Of a stretch of DNA of 43,845 nucleotides, positions 25,771 through 33,143 are shown one piece after another. The DNA is from Pseudomonadota bacterium (GTDB lineage Bacteria; Desulfobacterota; S145-22). The position numbers were made by a program, and so were the translations under genes. How positions within the stretch are numbered: the stretch's first letter is position 1; each line of letters begins with the position of its first letter. Under the pieces are notes generated by a model. It saw only the letters and a list, made by a program, of their open reading frames with translations, was not told the DNA's origin and made no database searches. Location: contig WGDA01000084.1 of the NCBI GenBank assembly GCA_015493505.1, positions 1 through 43,845 on the forward strand. Direction: 5' to 3'.

Positions 25771-27843
25771 TCACGCAGCAAGCTTTCCGACAGTCGGGGT
25801 TCTTTGAAAAATCCGGGTGCTTTTGGCTTGGCTTCTCTTTTTTATGAGTTGGAATAGCTTTCCCGCCTGCTTTTTGATGTCTTCATCTTTCGATTTTTCG
25901 ATGAGATATTTTATCTGCCCGGAGGCCTTTGCGTATTTTTTCTGCAAAACATATAGTTCGGCCAACTGCAGCCGTGAAAGATCCTTCCATTTCAACGCGG
26001 TTTGATCGTTCATATTGATAATTTTCTGGAAAATCTCTGCGCTTTCCTTATAATGTTTCAGAGATTTCTTCGCGAGGCCAAGGCGAAAAAGCGCCTCGGT
26101 TTTGATGGCCGAGTTGGTAGACAGCGAGGCAATCTGGAAATAGGTCTCCGAGAGTTCGGGTTTCCCTTCATCTTCGGAAATGAGGCCGAGGTAGAAAGCC
26201 GCCAGCCGGTTTTCGTCAATGTTTCCTGTTACCTGTTTCAGGACATCCATGAGGGCTCTTTTTGAACTTTCAAAATCCTTTTTCAAGTAATAAATTTTCC
26301 CAAGTTCAAGCTCCGCTTTAGATAACCAGATACTCGTTTGAGAACCGGGTGTTTCCCTTTTTTTCTGAACAATTTTCTTAAAGAGAGTCAAGGCGTTTTC
26401 AGTTTTTCCCGATCTCAGGAGAAGGTCTCCCTGGAGGTACAAGATCGGAGGGCTTTCAGAAAGTTGGGGGTTTTCAAGAAGCAGAATGCTTAAATTCGTC
26501 TTGGCTTCTTTGTATTTCTTCAGGTAATAGTAACACAAGACTATCCGCTCCAGGCAGAACTTCCGGTATTTTTTGTTATTCATAATACTAAAGTAAAAGG
26601 GGAGGGCGGTCTCGTACTTCTTCAGGTCAAAATAAAAGTTTCCCAAAAGATAATTGTCGACCTCACGCGTTTCAGGCAGGTATTTCTTGCTTTTGTTGAT
26701 TCCCAGGAGAATTTCTTCCCATTTTTTGAGGTCTTTTGCCTGATGAAAAATCGTATCCAATTTTATCAAGATGTCGGGCAGGCCGGGATGATCAGGAAAA
26801 GTTTTCAGGGTCTTTATCCAGACGGTTTTTGCCTTTGGATACACGCCTTCCTGGTAATACGTGAGCCCTTCAAGGTAATAAATCTGAAATAAAATTGAGG
26901 GTCTTTTTTGAAATTCTTTCTGTAGGACTTGAAAAATTTCATCCCGCATGTGTTCGTCGGCAAAGCATTTCGTGAAAGAAGTAATATAGCCTCTGATGAT
27001 CGCGCCGAGGAGTGAAGTGTCTTTAAAGGGAAGGATAAGATTTTTGAATACCCCCTGCGCCACGCAGAAACGCTTGAGTTCCAGGTTCGAGAAGGCCCAA
27101 TAGAAATAGAATTTTTTCCCTACCGGGTCCGTATATTTTTCTTGCCGGATGATGGGCTTGAGAAGCGAATAGATGTCGGAGAACCGTTTTTGCGCGGCCA
27201 GAATGGTCACCTTCCGTAACATTGCCTGTTCCTTCCAGGGGGAAGGCGGAGAAAGAGACAAGAGGTTGTTCAGGGTTTGTTCTGCCAACCCGGCATTCCC
27301 TTTCTGCTGGTAATATTTCGCGAGGTTGATAAAGGCCGCAAACGAGGTTGTGTTTTTAATCTTTTTATCAAGTGAAAGGTTGGCCATCGCCTTTAGCTGG
27401 GCGGCAGCTTTCTTTGGCTTTCCGGATTTTTTGAGAAGTCCATACATAATCGCGTGGATTTCCAGTCGCTGCGTGTCGGAAAGTGAGGATCCTTTAGACA
27501 GAATTGAATGATAAGCCTCAAGCGCTTTTTGCACTTTGCCGGCTTTGGCGTAAGCGCTGGCCAAAAGCAGGGATACCTTCTGCGTAAATTTGCTCTTGGG
27601 GTATTTTTTCAGAAAAACGCGCAGATAGTTCGCGGCAATATCGTAGAGGCCATCGTGATAAGCGCCGAGGGCGATTTTCAGATCCGTAAGTTCCTGTTTT
27701 TCATTCTGAACGCGGGACACAGGGCTTTTGTGCTGTTGTTTCATGCTTTTGCAAGTGGAAGGCGCGGGAAACGCGAGGACAGATATCCCGACGCAAAGGA
27801 GCCCGCCTATGAGCAGATGTAATCTTTTTTTTGGCTCAGACAT
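25771..27843 (-). CDS. Exported tetratricopeptide-repeat protein
   Basis: 690 residues. The N-terminus looks like a signal peptide (KKRLHLLIGGLLCVGISVLA, then FPAPSTC, which could be a poor lipobox). The rest is helical, with many degenerate TPR units, e.g. YDIAANYLRVFLKKYPKSKF, KVQKALEAYHSILSK, KYETALPFYFSIMN, KTENALTLFKKIVQKK and KHYKESAEIFQKIINMND. It is probably a periplasmic or outer-membrane-associated scaffold, comparable to BamD/YbgF-type proteins but much longer. It overlaps the moeA end by 8 nt. No specific function recognised, and its place among cofactor and pyrimidine genes does not suggest one. Confidence 0.8.
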   Translation of the reverse strand: MSEPKKRLHLLIGGLLCVGISVLAFPAPSTCKSMKQQHKSPVSRVQNEKQELTDLKIALGAYHDGLYDIAANYLRVFLKKYPKSKFTQKVSLLLASAYAKAGKVQKALEAYHSILSKGSSLSDTQRLEIHAIMYGLLKKSGKPKKAAAQLKAMANLSLDKKIKNTTSFAAFINLAKYYQQKGNAGLAEQTLNNLLSLSPPSPWKEQAMLRKVTILAAQKRFSDIYSLLKPIIRQEKYTDPVGKKFYFYWAFSNLELKRFCVAQGVFKNLILPFKDTSLLGAIIRGYITSFTKCFADEHMRDEIFQVLQKEFQKRPSILFQIYYLEGLTYYQEGVYPKAKTVWIKTLKTFPDHPGLPDILIKLDTIFHQAKDLKKWEEILLGINKSKKYLPETREVDNYLLGNFYFDLKKYETALPFYFSIMNNKKYRKFCLERIVLCYYYLKKYKEAKTNLSILLLENPQLSESPPILYLQGDLLLRSGKTENALTLFKKIVQKKRETPGSQTSIWLSKAELELGKIYYLKKDFESSKRALMDVLKQVTGNIDENRLAAFYLGLISEDEGKPELSETYFQIASLSTNSAIKTEALFRLGLAKKSLKHYKESAEIFQKIINMNDQTALKWKDLSRLQLAELYVLQKKYAKASGQIKYLIEKSKDEDIKKQAGKLFQLIKKRSQAKSTRIFQRTPTVGKLAA

Positions 27844-29050
27844 TCCATACCTTAAAAACGGAAACGGTTTTTAGGTGCTTTTCCTTTGTATTTGGCTCCA
27901 GCACGATAAAGGCGTTCATTTTGGTCAGAGGTTGGCTCCCCATCTTCAAAGGGGCCACCCTTTTTGTTCCTCTCTCGTCCCACATAAATGCCTTGATGAA
28001 CCGTGTTCCCCTTCGCGAATTCCCGCCTGTTTTTGACAGTTCCCACGCCTCGTCGATTTTCGCTTTGACAAATGGACCGGGTGAGGGGGGAGCAGTCCAT
28101 CCCTGCGCCATCCTGACAAAAGGGAGAACGAAAAGTTTTATCAAAAGAATTACACCAACCATTCCCCCCGGCAGCGAAAATATTGTTTTTTTATTATACC
28201 GATAGCATGAAAAAGTTCCAATAGGCACAGCCTCAATCCCTTCGAAAAGAGGTATCGCGCCCGCTTCGCGAATAGCCTGGCGGGTCAGATCTTTGACGCC
28301 TTGTCCCATGCCTCCCGTCGTGATGATGATGCGCGAATCTGACTGGAAAACGTCCCGGAGCGTTTCCTTCATGATACCAAGGTTGTCGGGTAGGCGTTTT
28401 ACCACTTGAGGTTTTCCATGAGGTGCCAGCAGCGCCTTGATCAGTTCTGGATGGCTGTTCCTTATCTTTCCCTTTTTGAGAGACGTTTCCGTGTGTGCCT
28501 CAAGCTCGTCTCCCGAACAGATTATGGCAATGTTAGGGCGTGAAAAAACGCTTATTTCTTCCCGACCGTCAAGCGCCATAAACGCGACATGCACTGGTGT
28601 GATCTTTTCACCCCTTTTCAGGTAAATGTCCCCTTTCTTGAAATCCTCCCCTTTCTCCAGGAACATTCTGCTTTTCACAGGAAGTGACCGGATTTTCAGG
28701 ATATTTCGCTCAATCCGGCAGTATTCATTTGGCACGATTTCTGCTGCGCCATCAGGGATGGGCGCTCCTGTCATAATGGGAACGGCTTCCCCCTTAGAAA
28801 GATTAAAAGTGGATCCATCTCCAGCGGTTATCGGGCGGTTTGTGATGATCCTGAAGAGAGAAGGTGATTCTCCAGGTGATCCCAGGGCGTAACCGTCAAA
28901 CCTGGATTGCGTGAACGGGGGTGAGTCGTGGCACGCGATGACGTCCTCAGCCGCGTAACGCTCAACTGATTCCGAAATGAGAATAAATTCCGGTTCCGTC
29001 AGCGATTGGATATCTTTGAGCTTTGTCCAGGCGGCTTGTAGTGAAATCAT
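27836..29050 (-). CDS. moeA: Molybdopterin molybdenumtransferase MoeA-like
   Basis: 404 residues. MoeA inserts molybdate into adenylylated molybdopterin. Family features: SRFDGYAL (with the conserved DGYA), ITAGDGSTFNLSKGEAVPIMTGAPIPDG in two adjoining pieces, IAIICSGDEL and a TTGGMGQGVKD segment where most members have a GGVSxGxxD motif. The C-terminal 'PGNPVS' region is replaced by LPGGMVGVI. The fold assignment is firm, but these substitutions near the active site make it a divergent member. It overlaps mobB by 4 nt and the TPR gene by 8 nt. Linked mobA and mobB support a role in Mo/W cofactor synthesis. Confidence 0.88.
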   Translation of the reverse strand: MISLQAAWTKLKDIQSLTEPEFILISESVERYAAEDVIACHDSPPFTQSRFDGYALGSPGESPSLFRIITNRPITAGDGSTFNLSKGEAVPIMTGAPIPDGAAEIVPNEYCRIERNILKIRSLPVKSRMFLEKGEDFKKGDIYLKRGEKITPVHVAFMALDGREEISVFSRPNIAIICSGDELEAHTETSLKKGKIRNSHPELIKALLAPHGKPQVVKRLPDNLGIMKETLRDVFQSDSRIIITTGGMGQGVKDLTRQAIREAGAIPLFEGIEAVPIGTFSCYRYNKKTIFSLPGGMVGVILLIKLFVLPFVRMAQGWTAPPSPGPFVKAKIDEAWELSKTGGNSRRGTRFIKAFMWDERGTKRVAPLKMGSQPLTKMNAFIVLEPNTKEKHLKTVSVFKVWNV

Positions 29051-29568
29051 TTTACTTTGCCTAATTTTAATTTTATAATCAGGTAGTTAAAGAGCTTTTC
29101 TTTCTCTTTAAAACGAAAGACGGGGCAGTGGGCGGGCACGGGTTTATCGCTGACGGCGGCAATGACGTTGGGATCCATCAGGAGTAATCGCTCTTTTTCA
29201 TCCGGGTCGTTTTCACTGGGACGCACGACAACGATTTTCGGGTAGTGCGTGTCATGTTTAAATCCTTCAATAATTACAAGGTGATACCCTTTAAAATACC
29301 GCTCCGTATAAAATTTTATGGGGTCAATGCAGGCGAGGTTTGGGGGATCTTCAATGACCACCACGTCTTCAGCGACCAATAAGCTCCTTTCGATCCCAGA
29401 TTTTCTTATAATCGCGGTATTTTTCGTCTTGTTTTTAAAGTAATTTCCATGGTGGTGCTTGATGTATCCCGTCTTGATGCCATTTTTGACAAATAGGGGG
29501 ATCAGATCGCGCAGGAAGGTCGTTTTGCCAGTGCCTGAGTACGCGGAAAACAGGAGGGCGGGAATCAC
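29047..29568 (-). CDS. mobB: Molybdopterin-guanine dinucleotide biosynthesis adaptor MobB
   Basis: 173-residue P-loop GTPase-type protein that assists MobA. The Walker A is SAYSGTGKTTF (about residues 8-18); KTGYIKHHHGN is the usual MobB segment after it. Starts with GTG at 29568 within the mobA stop (overlap 4 nt) and overlaps moeA by 4 nt, so the three cofactor genes are translationally coupled. Confidence 0.93.
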   Translation of the reverse strand: MIPALLFSAYSGTGKTTFLRDLIPLFVKNGIKTGYIKHHHGNYFKNKTKNTAIIRKSGIERSLLVAEDVVVIEDPPNLACIDPIKFYTERYFKGYHLVIIEGFKHDTHYPKIVVVRPSENDPDEKERLLLMDPNVIAAVSDKPVPAHCPVFRFKEKEKLFNYLIIKLKLGKVK

Positions 29569-30179
29569 AACAAATTCCTCTCAACATCTTGGAATGTATT
29601 GATATTGACAAACATCCGCTCATTTTTATCGTGTTTTTGAACAACGCTTGCCGGAATGGTATAAACTGAAGCTTCAGAAAAGAGTTCTTTAATCTTGTTC
29701 GTGTCGTTCATTATGTTTCTCCGGATATTATCAAGGAGAGACTTTTTATATATGGCGTGTAATGTTTCATAGCCTTTGGTGCCTTTCGGAATGATTATGT
29801 CATAACCATTAACGTGACTGGTCATGTAGTCAATGAAGTCATCATTCAAAAAGGGCATGTCACAGGCCGCGACAAATATATATGGCGTGCGCGAGTGAAA
29901 CAGGGCGGTATAAATGCCCCCCAATGCGCCATGTTTTGGGTAGATATCCTTTTGGATAATCGCACCCGAGTTGAGTATCATTTTTAGCTTTGGAAAAAGT
30001 TTTTCGCTGGTTATAACCATGATATCGCGGAAATGACGTTTCATGACATTGAGGGGATATTCGATCATATACGCGTTACCGATTCTTAAAGTCGCTTTGT
30101 CCTTTCCCATGCGTTTGCTCTCACCGCCAGCCAGAATAACCCCTGTTATTATATTCTTTGATTTACTCCTTTCACGCAT
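29565..30179 (-). CDS. mobA: Molybdenum cofactor guanylyltransferase MobA
   Basis: 204-residue nucleotidyltransferase that converts molybdopterin to MGD using GTP. The N-terminal signature GVILAGGESKRMGKDKATL and the metal-binding VAACDMPFL motif are intact. It is the first gene of the minus-strand run ending at recJ. No Shine-Dalgarno sequence precedes the ATG at 30179, and a promoter-like element lies so close that the message may be leaderless. MGD enzymes themselves are not in the window. Confidence 0.94.
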   Translation of the reverse strand: MRERSKSKNIITGVILAGGESKRMGKDKATLRIGNAYMIEYPLNVMKRHFRDIMVITSEKLFPKLKMILNSGAIIQKDIYPKHGALGGIYTALFHSRTPYIFVAACDMPFLNDDFIDYMTSHVNGYDIIIPKGTKGYETLHAIYKKSLLDNIRRNIMNDTNKIKELFSEASVYTIPASVVQKHDKNERMFVNINTFQDVERNLL

Positions 30180-30188
30180 TTCAAACCC

Positions 30189-30217
30189 ATTCTATAACAA
30201 AAGACGGCTCCTGAAAA
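30189..30217 (-). promoter_or_regulatory. Candidate promoter for the mobA-to-recJ run, possibly leaderless
   Basis: On the minus strand TTTTCA (30217-30212) and TAGAAT (30194-30189) are 17 nt apart. The -10 ends 9 nt before the mobA ATG, which would put the transcript start at or within 1-3 nt of the start codon. This fits the missing ribosome-binding site. Confidence 0.4.
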
Positions 30218-30232
30218 GAAAAAATATGCCGC

Positions 30233-30262
30233 TTGACGGGCATGGGGTTCACGCACTAAACT
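30233..30262 (+). promoter_or_regulatory. Candidate promoter for the metallophosphoesterase gene
   Basis: TTGACG (30233-30238) and TAAACT (30257-30262) are 18 nt apart, ending 27 nt before the ATG at 30290, with GAGAGG (30275-30280) as ribosome-binding site in between. It sits in the 110-nt divergent gap shared with mobA. Confidence 0.35.
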
Positions 30263-30289
30263 TTCAAAAAATCTGAGAGGTGCCATGGA

Positions 30290-30787
30290 ATGGAAGTTAT
30301 TGGCGTATTGTCTGACACGCATCTTCGGGAAATAACCCCCGGCTTTCGTGCATTGTTCAAGCCAGGGGGACCTCTGAGCGATTGCACGATGGTGTTTCAC
30401 GCGGGTGATTTCACTTCAATCGCAATTCTTGATTATCTTGAAAACCATTTTCACTTCCATGGAGCCCAAGGCAACATGGATGACTATGAGCTACGAGGTA
30501 GGCTTCCGATAAAAAAGGTTGTAACAATCGAAGGGGTAATCAAAATCGGAATTACCCATGGATGGGGCGCGCCTGTTAAGATTGAAAAAAGGGTGTACGG
30601 ATATTTTAATGATCCATCGCTTGATTGTATTGTCTTTGGCCATTCACACATCCCAAAAAATGAAAGACTGGAAAGCACACTCATGTTCAACCCGGGATCT
30701 TTCAAAGGCGGTTTATTCGCTGAGAGGAGTGTTGGAAAGCTTTATGTCGAGGGCGAAGCTATTCGTGGCGAGATCATCAAAATTTAG
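30290..30787 (+). CDS. YfcE/MJ0936-type metallophosphoesterase
   Basis: 165-residue calcineurin-like phosphodiesterase of the small YfcE class. All five metal motifs are visible: SDTH (8-11), HAGDF, GNMDD (GNxD), THGWG and GHSHIPK. Such enzymes hydrolyse model phosphodiesters; the natural substrate is generally unknown. A single + strand gene between two minus-strand runs. Of two ATGs, 30290 is used because it is in frame; the ATG at 30285 is not. Confidence 0.93.
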   Translation: MEVIGVLSDTHLREITPGFRALFKPGGPLSDCTMVFHAGDFTSIAILDYLENHFHFHGAQGNMDDYELRGRLPIKKVVTIEGVIKIGITHGWGAPVKIEKRVYGYFNDPSLDCIVFGHSHIPKNERLESTLMFNPGSFKGGLFAERSVGKLYVEGEAIRGEIIKI

Positions 30788-30805
30788 GTTTATTTATATA
30801 GTCGG

Positions 30806-30819
30806 ATAATATATATTAT
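30806..30819. repeat. 14-bp AT palindrome between convergent genes
   Basis: ATAATATATATTAT is a perfect palindrome lying in the 49-nt gap between the metallophosphoesterase and histidine kinase 3' ends. It is A/T only and has no loop-and-U-tract arrangement of a standard terminator, so it may be chance. Confidence 0.4.
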
Positions 30820-30836
30820 GTTAACTTTAGTTTTCT

Positions 30837-32345
30837 TCACGAATACGGGAGAATAACCTGCGCGGTTGTTCCTTCTCCCCTCTCACTTTTCAGCGTAATG
30901 GTTCCCCCCAGCTCTCTCATGATGTTCAGCGAAACGGACAGTCCCAGCCCCGTGCCTTTACCCGGCGCCTTGGTGGTAAAGAACGGGTCGAACACATGCG
31001 GCAATTCCGATTCGCCGATTCCCTCACCGTTATCTTTGATTGAAATTAAAACATACTTGCCATTTTCTGTGTCCGGAATCGTTTTCCCCAATATTCTCTC
31101 ACGGGACCGTCCGGACGCCGAGACTATCTCAACAGATATCTCTACCCTTCCTTTCTCTTCAATGCTGTCAAACGCGTTACTGATCAAATTCAGTAAAACC
31201 TCTTCCAGCTTGCCTGCATCGGTTTTCAGTATGATCGTCTCACGACAGAAATGCCGTGTGATATCAATTTCTTTTCCATGAAGTTTCAGAACGAGCAGAG
31301 AGAGCGTTTTCTCTATCAATTCAATCAGGTTTGTCTGGGTAATTTCAAGCCTTTCGTTTTTCCTTGAATAGTCGAGAATATTTTTAACGATTTTATCCAT
31401 TCGTCTGATATCGCTTTCTATTCTGTTCACATAATCTTTCAATTGCGAATCATCATTTATCGAGGGATGATCTTTTATAAGAGAGAGATATCCTTGAATA
31501 TTATTTAAAGGGTTTCCTATTTCATGCGCGATTCCAGCGGACAATTCACCGATTGATGCAAGGCGTTCAAACTTGGACATTTCTTGGTGATATTCCGTGA
31601 TAACGCGGTTTAATTCTCGTAGCTCTTGAATTTTATTGTTCAATAAATAAGATTGGGTATCAATATGTTGTAACAGTTCATTGAAGTTATTTATCAAGTA
31701 ATTGAATTCCTTAAGAAATTTACCGCTAACCCTTTTCTGCCCTCCTGATTTAATTTCATTAATGTCTTTAATAATCAAATGTAACGGATTGATAATGCTT
31801 GCTTTAAGGAGGTAATTTAAAAGAATGACCACCAGAAGGGTCGTCAGAACGACATAGAACAGGATAAGCTCTCGCAGATGTGTAAGAACACCATTTAAAG
31901 AATCGAGACTTTTGGAAATAACAAGAAATTTACCGTTTTTCAGGGGAATAATGCCGAAAACATTTTGGTATTTTGCGAAAATACATCCCTTTTTTATAAC
32001 TATTACCTTCCTCTTTTTGAGCCTTTTATAAGATGGTAACGCAGATTCCCCCTCTCCCGATAATGGTTTCAAGTTCTTATCGAGGATCCAGTATCCGCTG
32101 ATATGCAATAACCTGTTTATGGCGGACAAATGTTTCGGATTCTCACCATTGACGATCTGGTAGAATGCTTTGTAAGACAAAAGCATCTTTTTTTCGTTTT
32201 GAACGAGCGAGGATTCAAACAATTTATAAACGGCACTGCCAAAAAGGAGGCATGAAAAAAGCGCGACGATAACAAGTTTTAAGGTAATTTCAAATTTAAC
32301 ACCAAGGTCTATCGGCTTAAAAAGCGAAATGCTCCTGATTCTCAA
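30837..32345 (-). CDS. Orphan membrane histidine kinase
   Basis: 502 residues. Transmembrane helix ~20-42, extracytoplasmic sensor region ~43-158, second helix ~160-181, a HAMP-like linker, coiled coil, then the kinase core. H-box with phospho-acceptor H274 (GELSAGIAHEIGNPLNNIQG), N-box (EEVLLNLISNAFDSI), G1 (DNGEGIG), F-box (FDPFFTTK) and G2 (GKGTGLGLSV) are intact. This is the NtrB/PilS-like HPK4 type of core. TTG at 32345, 7 nt after the pilD stop, appears to be the start; the next internal Met would remove the first helix. No response regulator gene is in the window, although PilS-type kinases normally sit by one. Confidence 0.92.
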   Translation of the reverse strand: MRIRSISLFKPIDLGVKFEITLKLVIVALFSCLLFGSAVYKLFESSLVQNEKKMLLSYKAFYQIVNGENPKHLSAINRLLHISGYWILDKNLKPLSGEGESALPSYKRLKKRKVIVIKKGCIFAKYQNVFGIIPLKNGKFLVISKSLDSLNGVLTHLRELILFYVVLTTLLVVILLNYLLKASIINPLHLIIKDINEIKSGGQKRVSGKFLKEFNYLINNFNELLQHIDTQSYLLNNKIQELRELNRVITEYHQEMSKFERLASIGELSAGIAHEIGNPLNNIQGYLSLIKDHPSINDDSQLKDYVNRIESDIRRMDKIVKNILDYSRKNERLEITQTNLIELIEKTLSLLVLKLHGKEIDITRHFCRETIILKTDAGKLEEVLLNLISNAFDSIEEKGRVEISVEIVSASGRSRERILGKTIPDTENGKYVLISIKDNGEGIGESELPHVFDPFFTTKAPGKGTGLGLSVSLNIMRELGGTITLKSERGEGTTAQVILPYS

Positions 32346-32351
32346 TGAAAC

Positions 32352-33143
32352 TTATCCCCCTGCCCTTCCCAGGCTCAAATACCAGTGAACCATCTCCGGG
32401 CCCACGAACAGGTATAACAGAGCGGCAAAAGAGAGAAAAGGCCCGAAAGGAATCGCGAACTTGGCGTCTCTTTTTTTTATGGCGATAACCAGGATGCCAA
32501 TAAGCGCGCCTGTGAAAGAGCTGACCAATATCACGAAAGGAATGGCCTGCCACCCCAAAAACGCGCCAATCATGGCGAGGAGCTTGATATCACCTCCGCC
32601 CATTCCCTCTTTATGGGCAATCATTTCATAGAGAAAGGCAACAAGGAAGAGAAACCCGCCACCAATGACAACACCCAGCAGGGATTCCAATGGTGTGATT
32701 CCCTTGATGAAGAATGAGGCGATTACTCCCAGCATCACGCCAGAAAGGCTCAGACGATCAGGGATAATTCTGAAATCGAGGTCGATGAAGGAAATCGCCA
32801 CCAACATCGATACAAAAAGAAAATAAAATAATATTGCCGGCGACCAGCCATACTTCATAAAAAGGAAGAGATACAAGATCGTGTTCAAAGCCTCGACAAG
32901 AGGGTACCGTGGGGAAATCGGAGCGTGACATGATCGGCATTTACCCCGTAGAATGATGTAACTGAGGATTGGGACATTATCGTAAAAGGCGATGGAAGCG
33001 CCACATTTGGGGCAGTGTGAACCCGGGAAAACAATCGATTGAGACCTGGGAATCCGATAGATGCAGACATTCAGGAAGCTTCCGACGATCGCCCCCAGGA
33101 ATCCCGCAGCAAGGTACCCGATTGTGTTCAATAAATTATTCAC
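32352..33143 (-). CDS. pilD: Prepilin peptidase / N-methyltransferase PilD
   Basis: 263-residue polytopic inner-membrane aspartic protease that cleaves and N-methylates type IV prepilins. The N-terminal zinc-binding methyltransferase domain has CPKC and CRSC pairs; catalytic aspartates are in IDLDFRIIPD and GGGDIKLLAMIGAFLG. GSFLNVCIYRIPRSQSIVFP is the family N-terminal signature. Starts at GTG 33143 overlapping the end of the upstream TMTC-like gene by 8 nt. Possibly processes pilins encoded elsewhere, as no pilin gene is here. Confidence 0.96.
   Translation of the reverse strand: MNNLLNTIGYLAAGFLGAIVGSFLNVCIYRIPRSQSIVFPGSHCPKCGASIAFYDNVPILSYIILRGKCRSCHAPISPRYPLVEALNTILYLFLFMKYGWSPAILFYFLFVSMLVAISFIDLDFRIIPDRLSLSGVMLGVIASFFIKGITPLESLLGVVIGGGFLFLVAFLYEMIAHKEGMGGGDIKLLAMIGAFLGWQAIPFVILVSSFTGALIGILVIAIKKRDAKFAIPFGPFLSFAALLYLFVGPEMVHWYLSLGRAGG

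Noticed and set aside
25284-25781. RimI start at TTG 25781
   Set aside because: It would lie within the upstream TPR gene; ATG 25766, 4 nt after that gene's stop, gives a normal-length protein.
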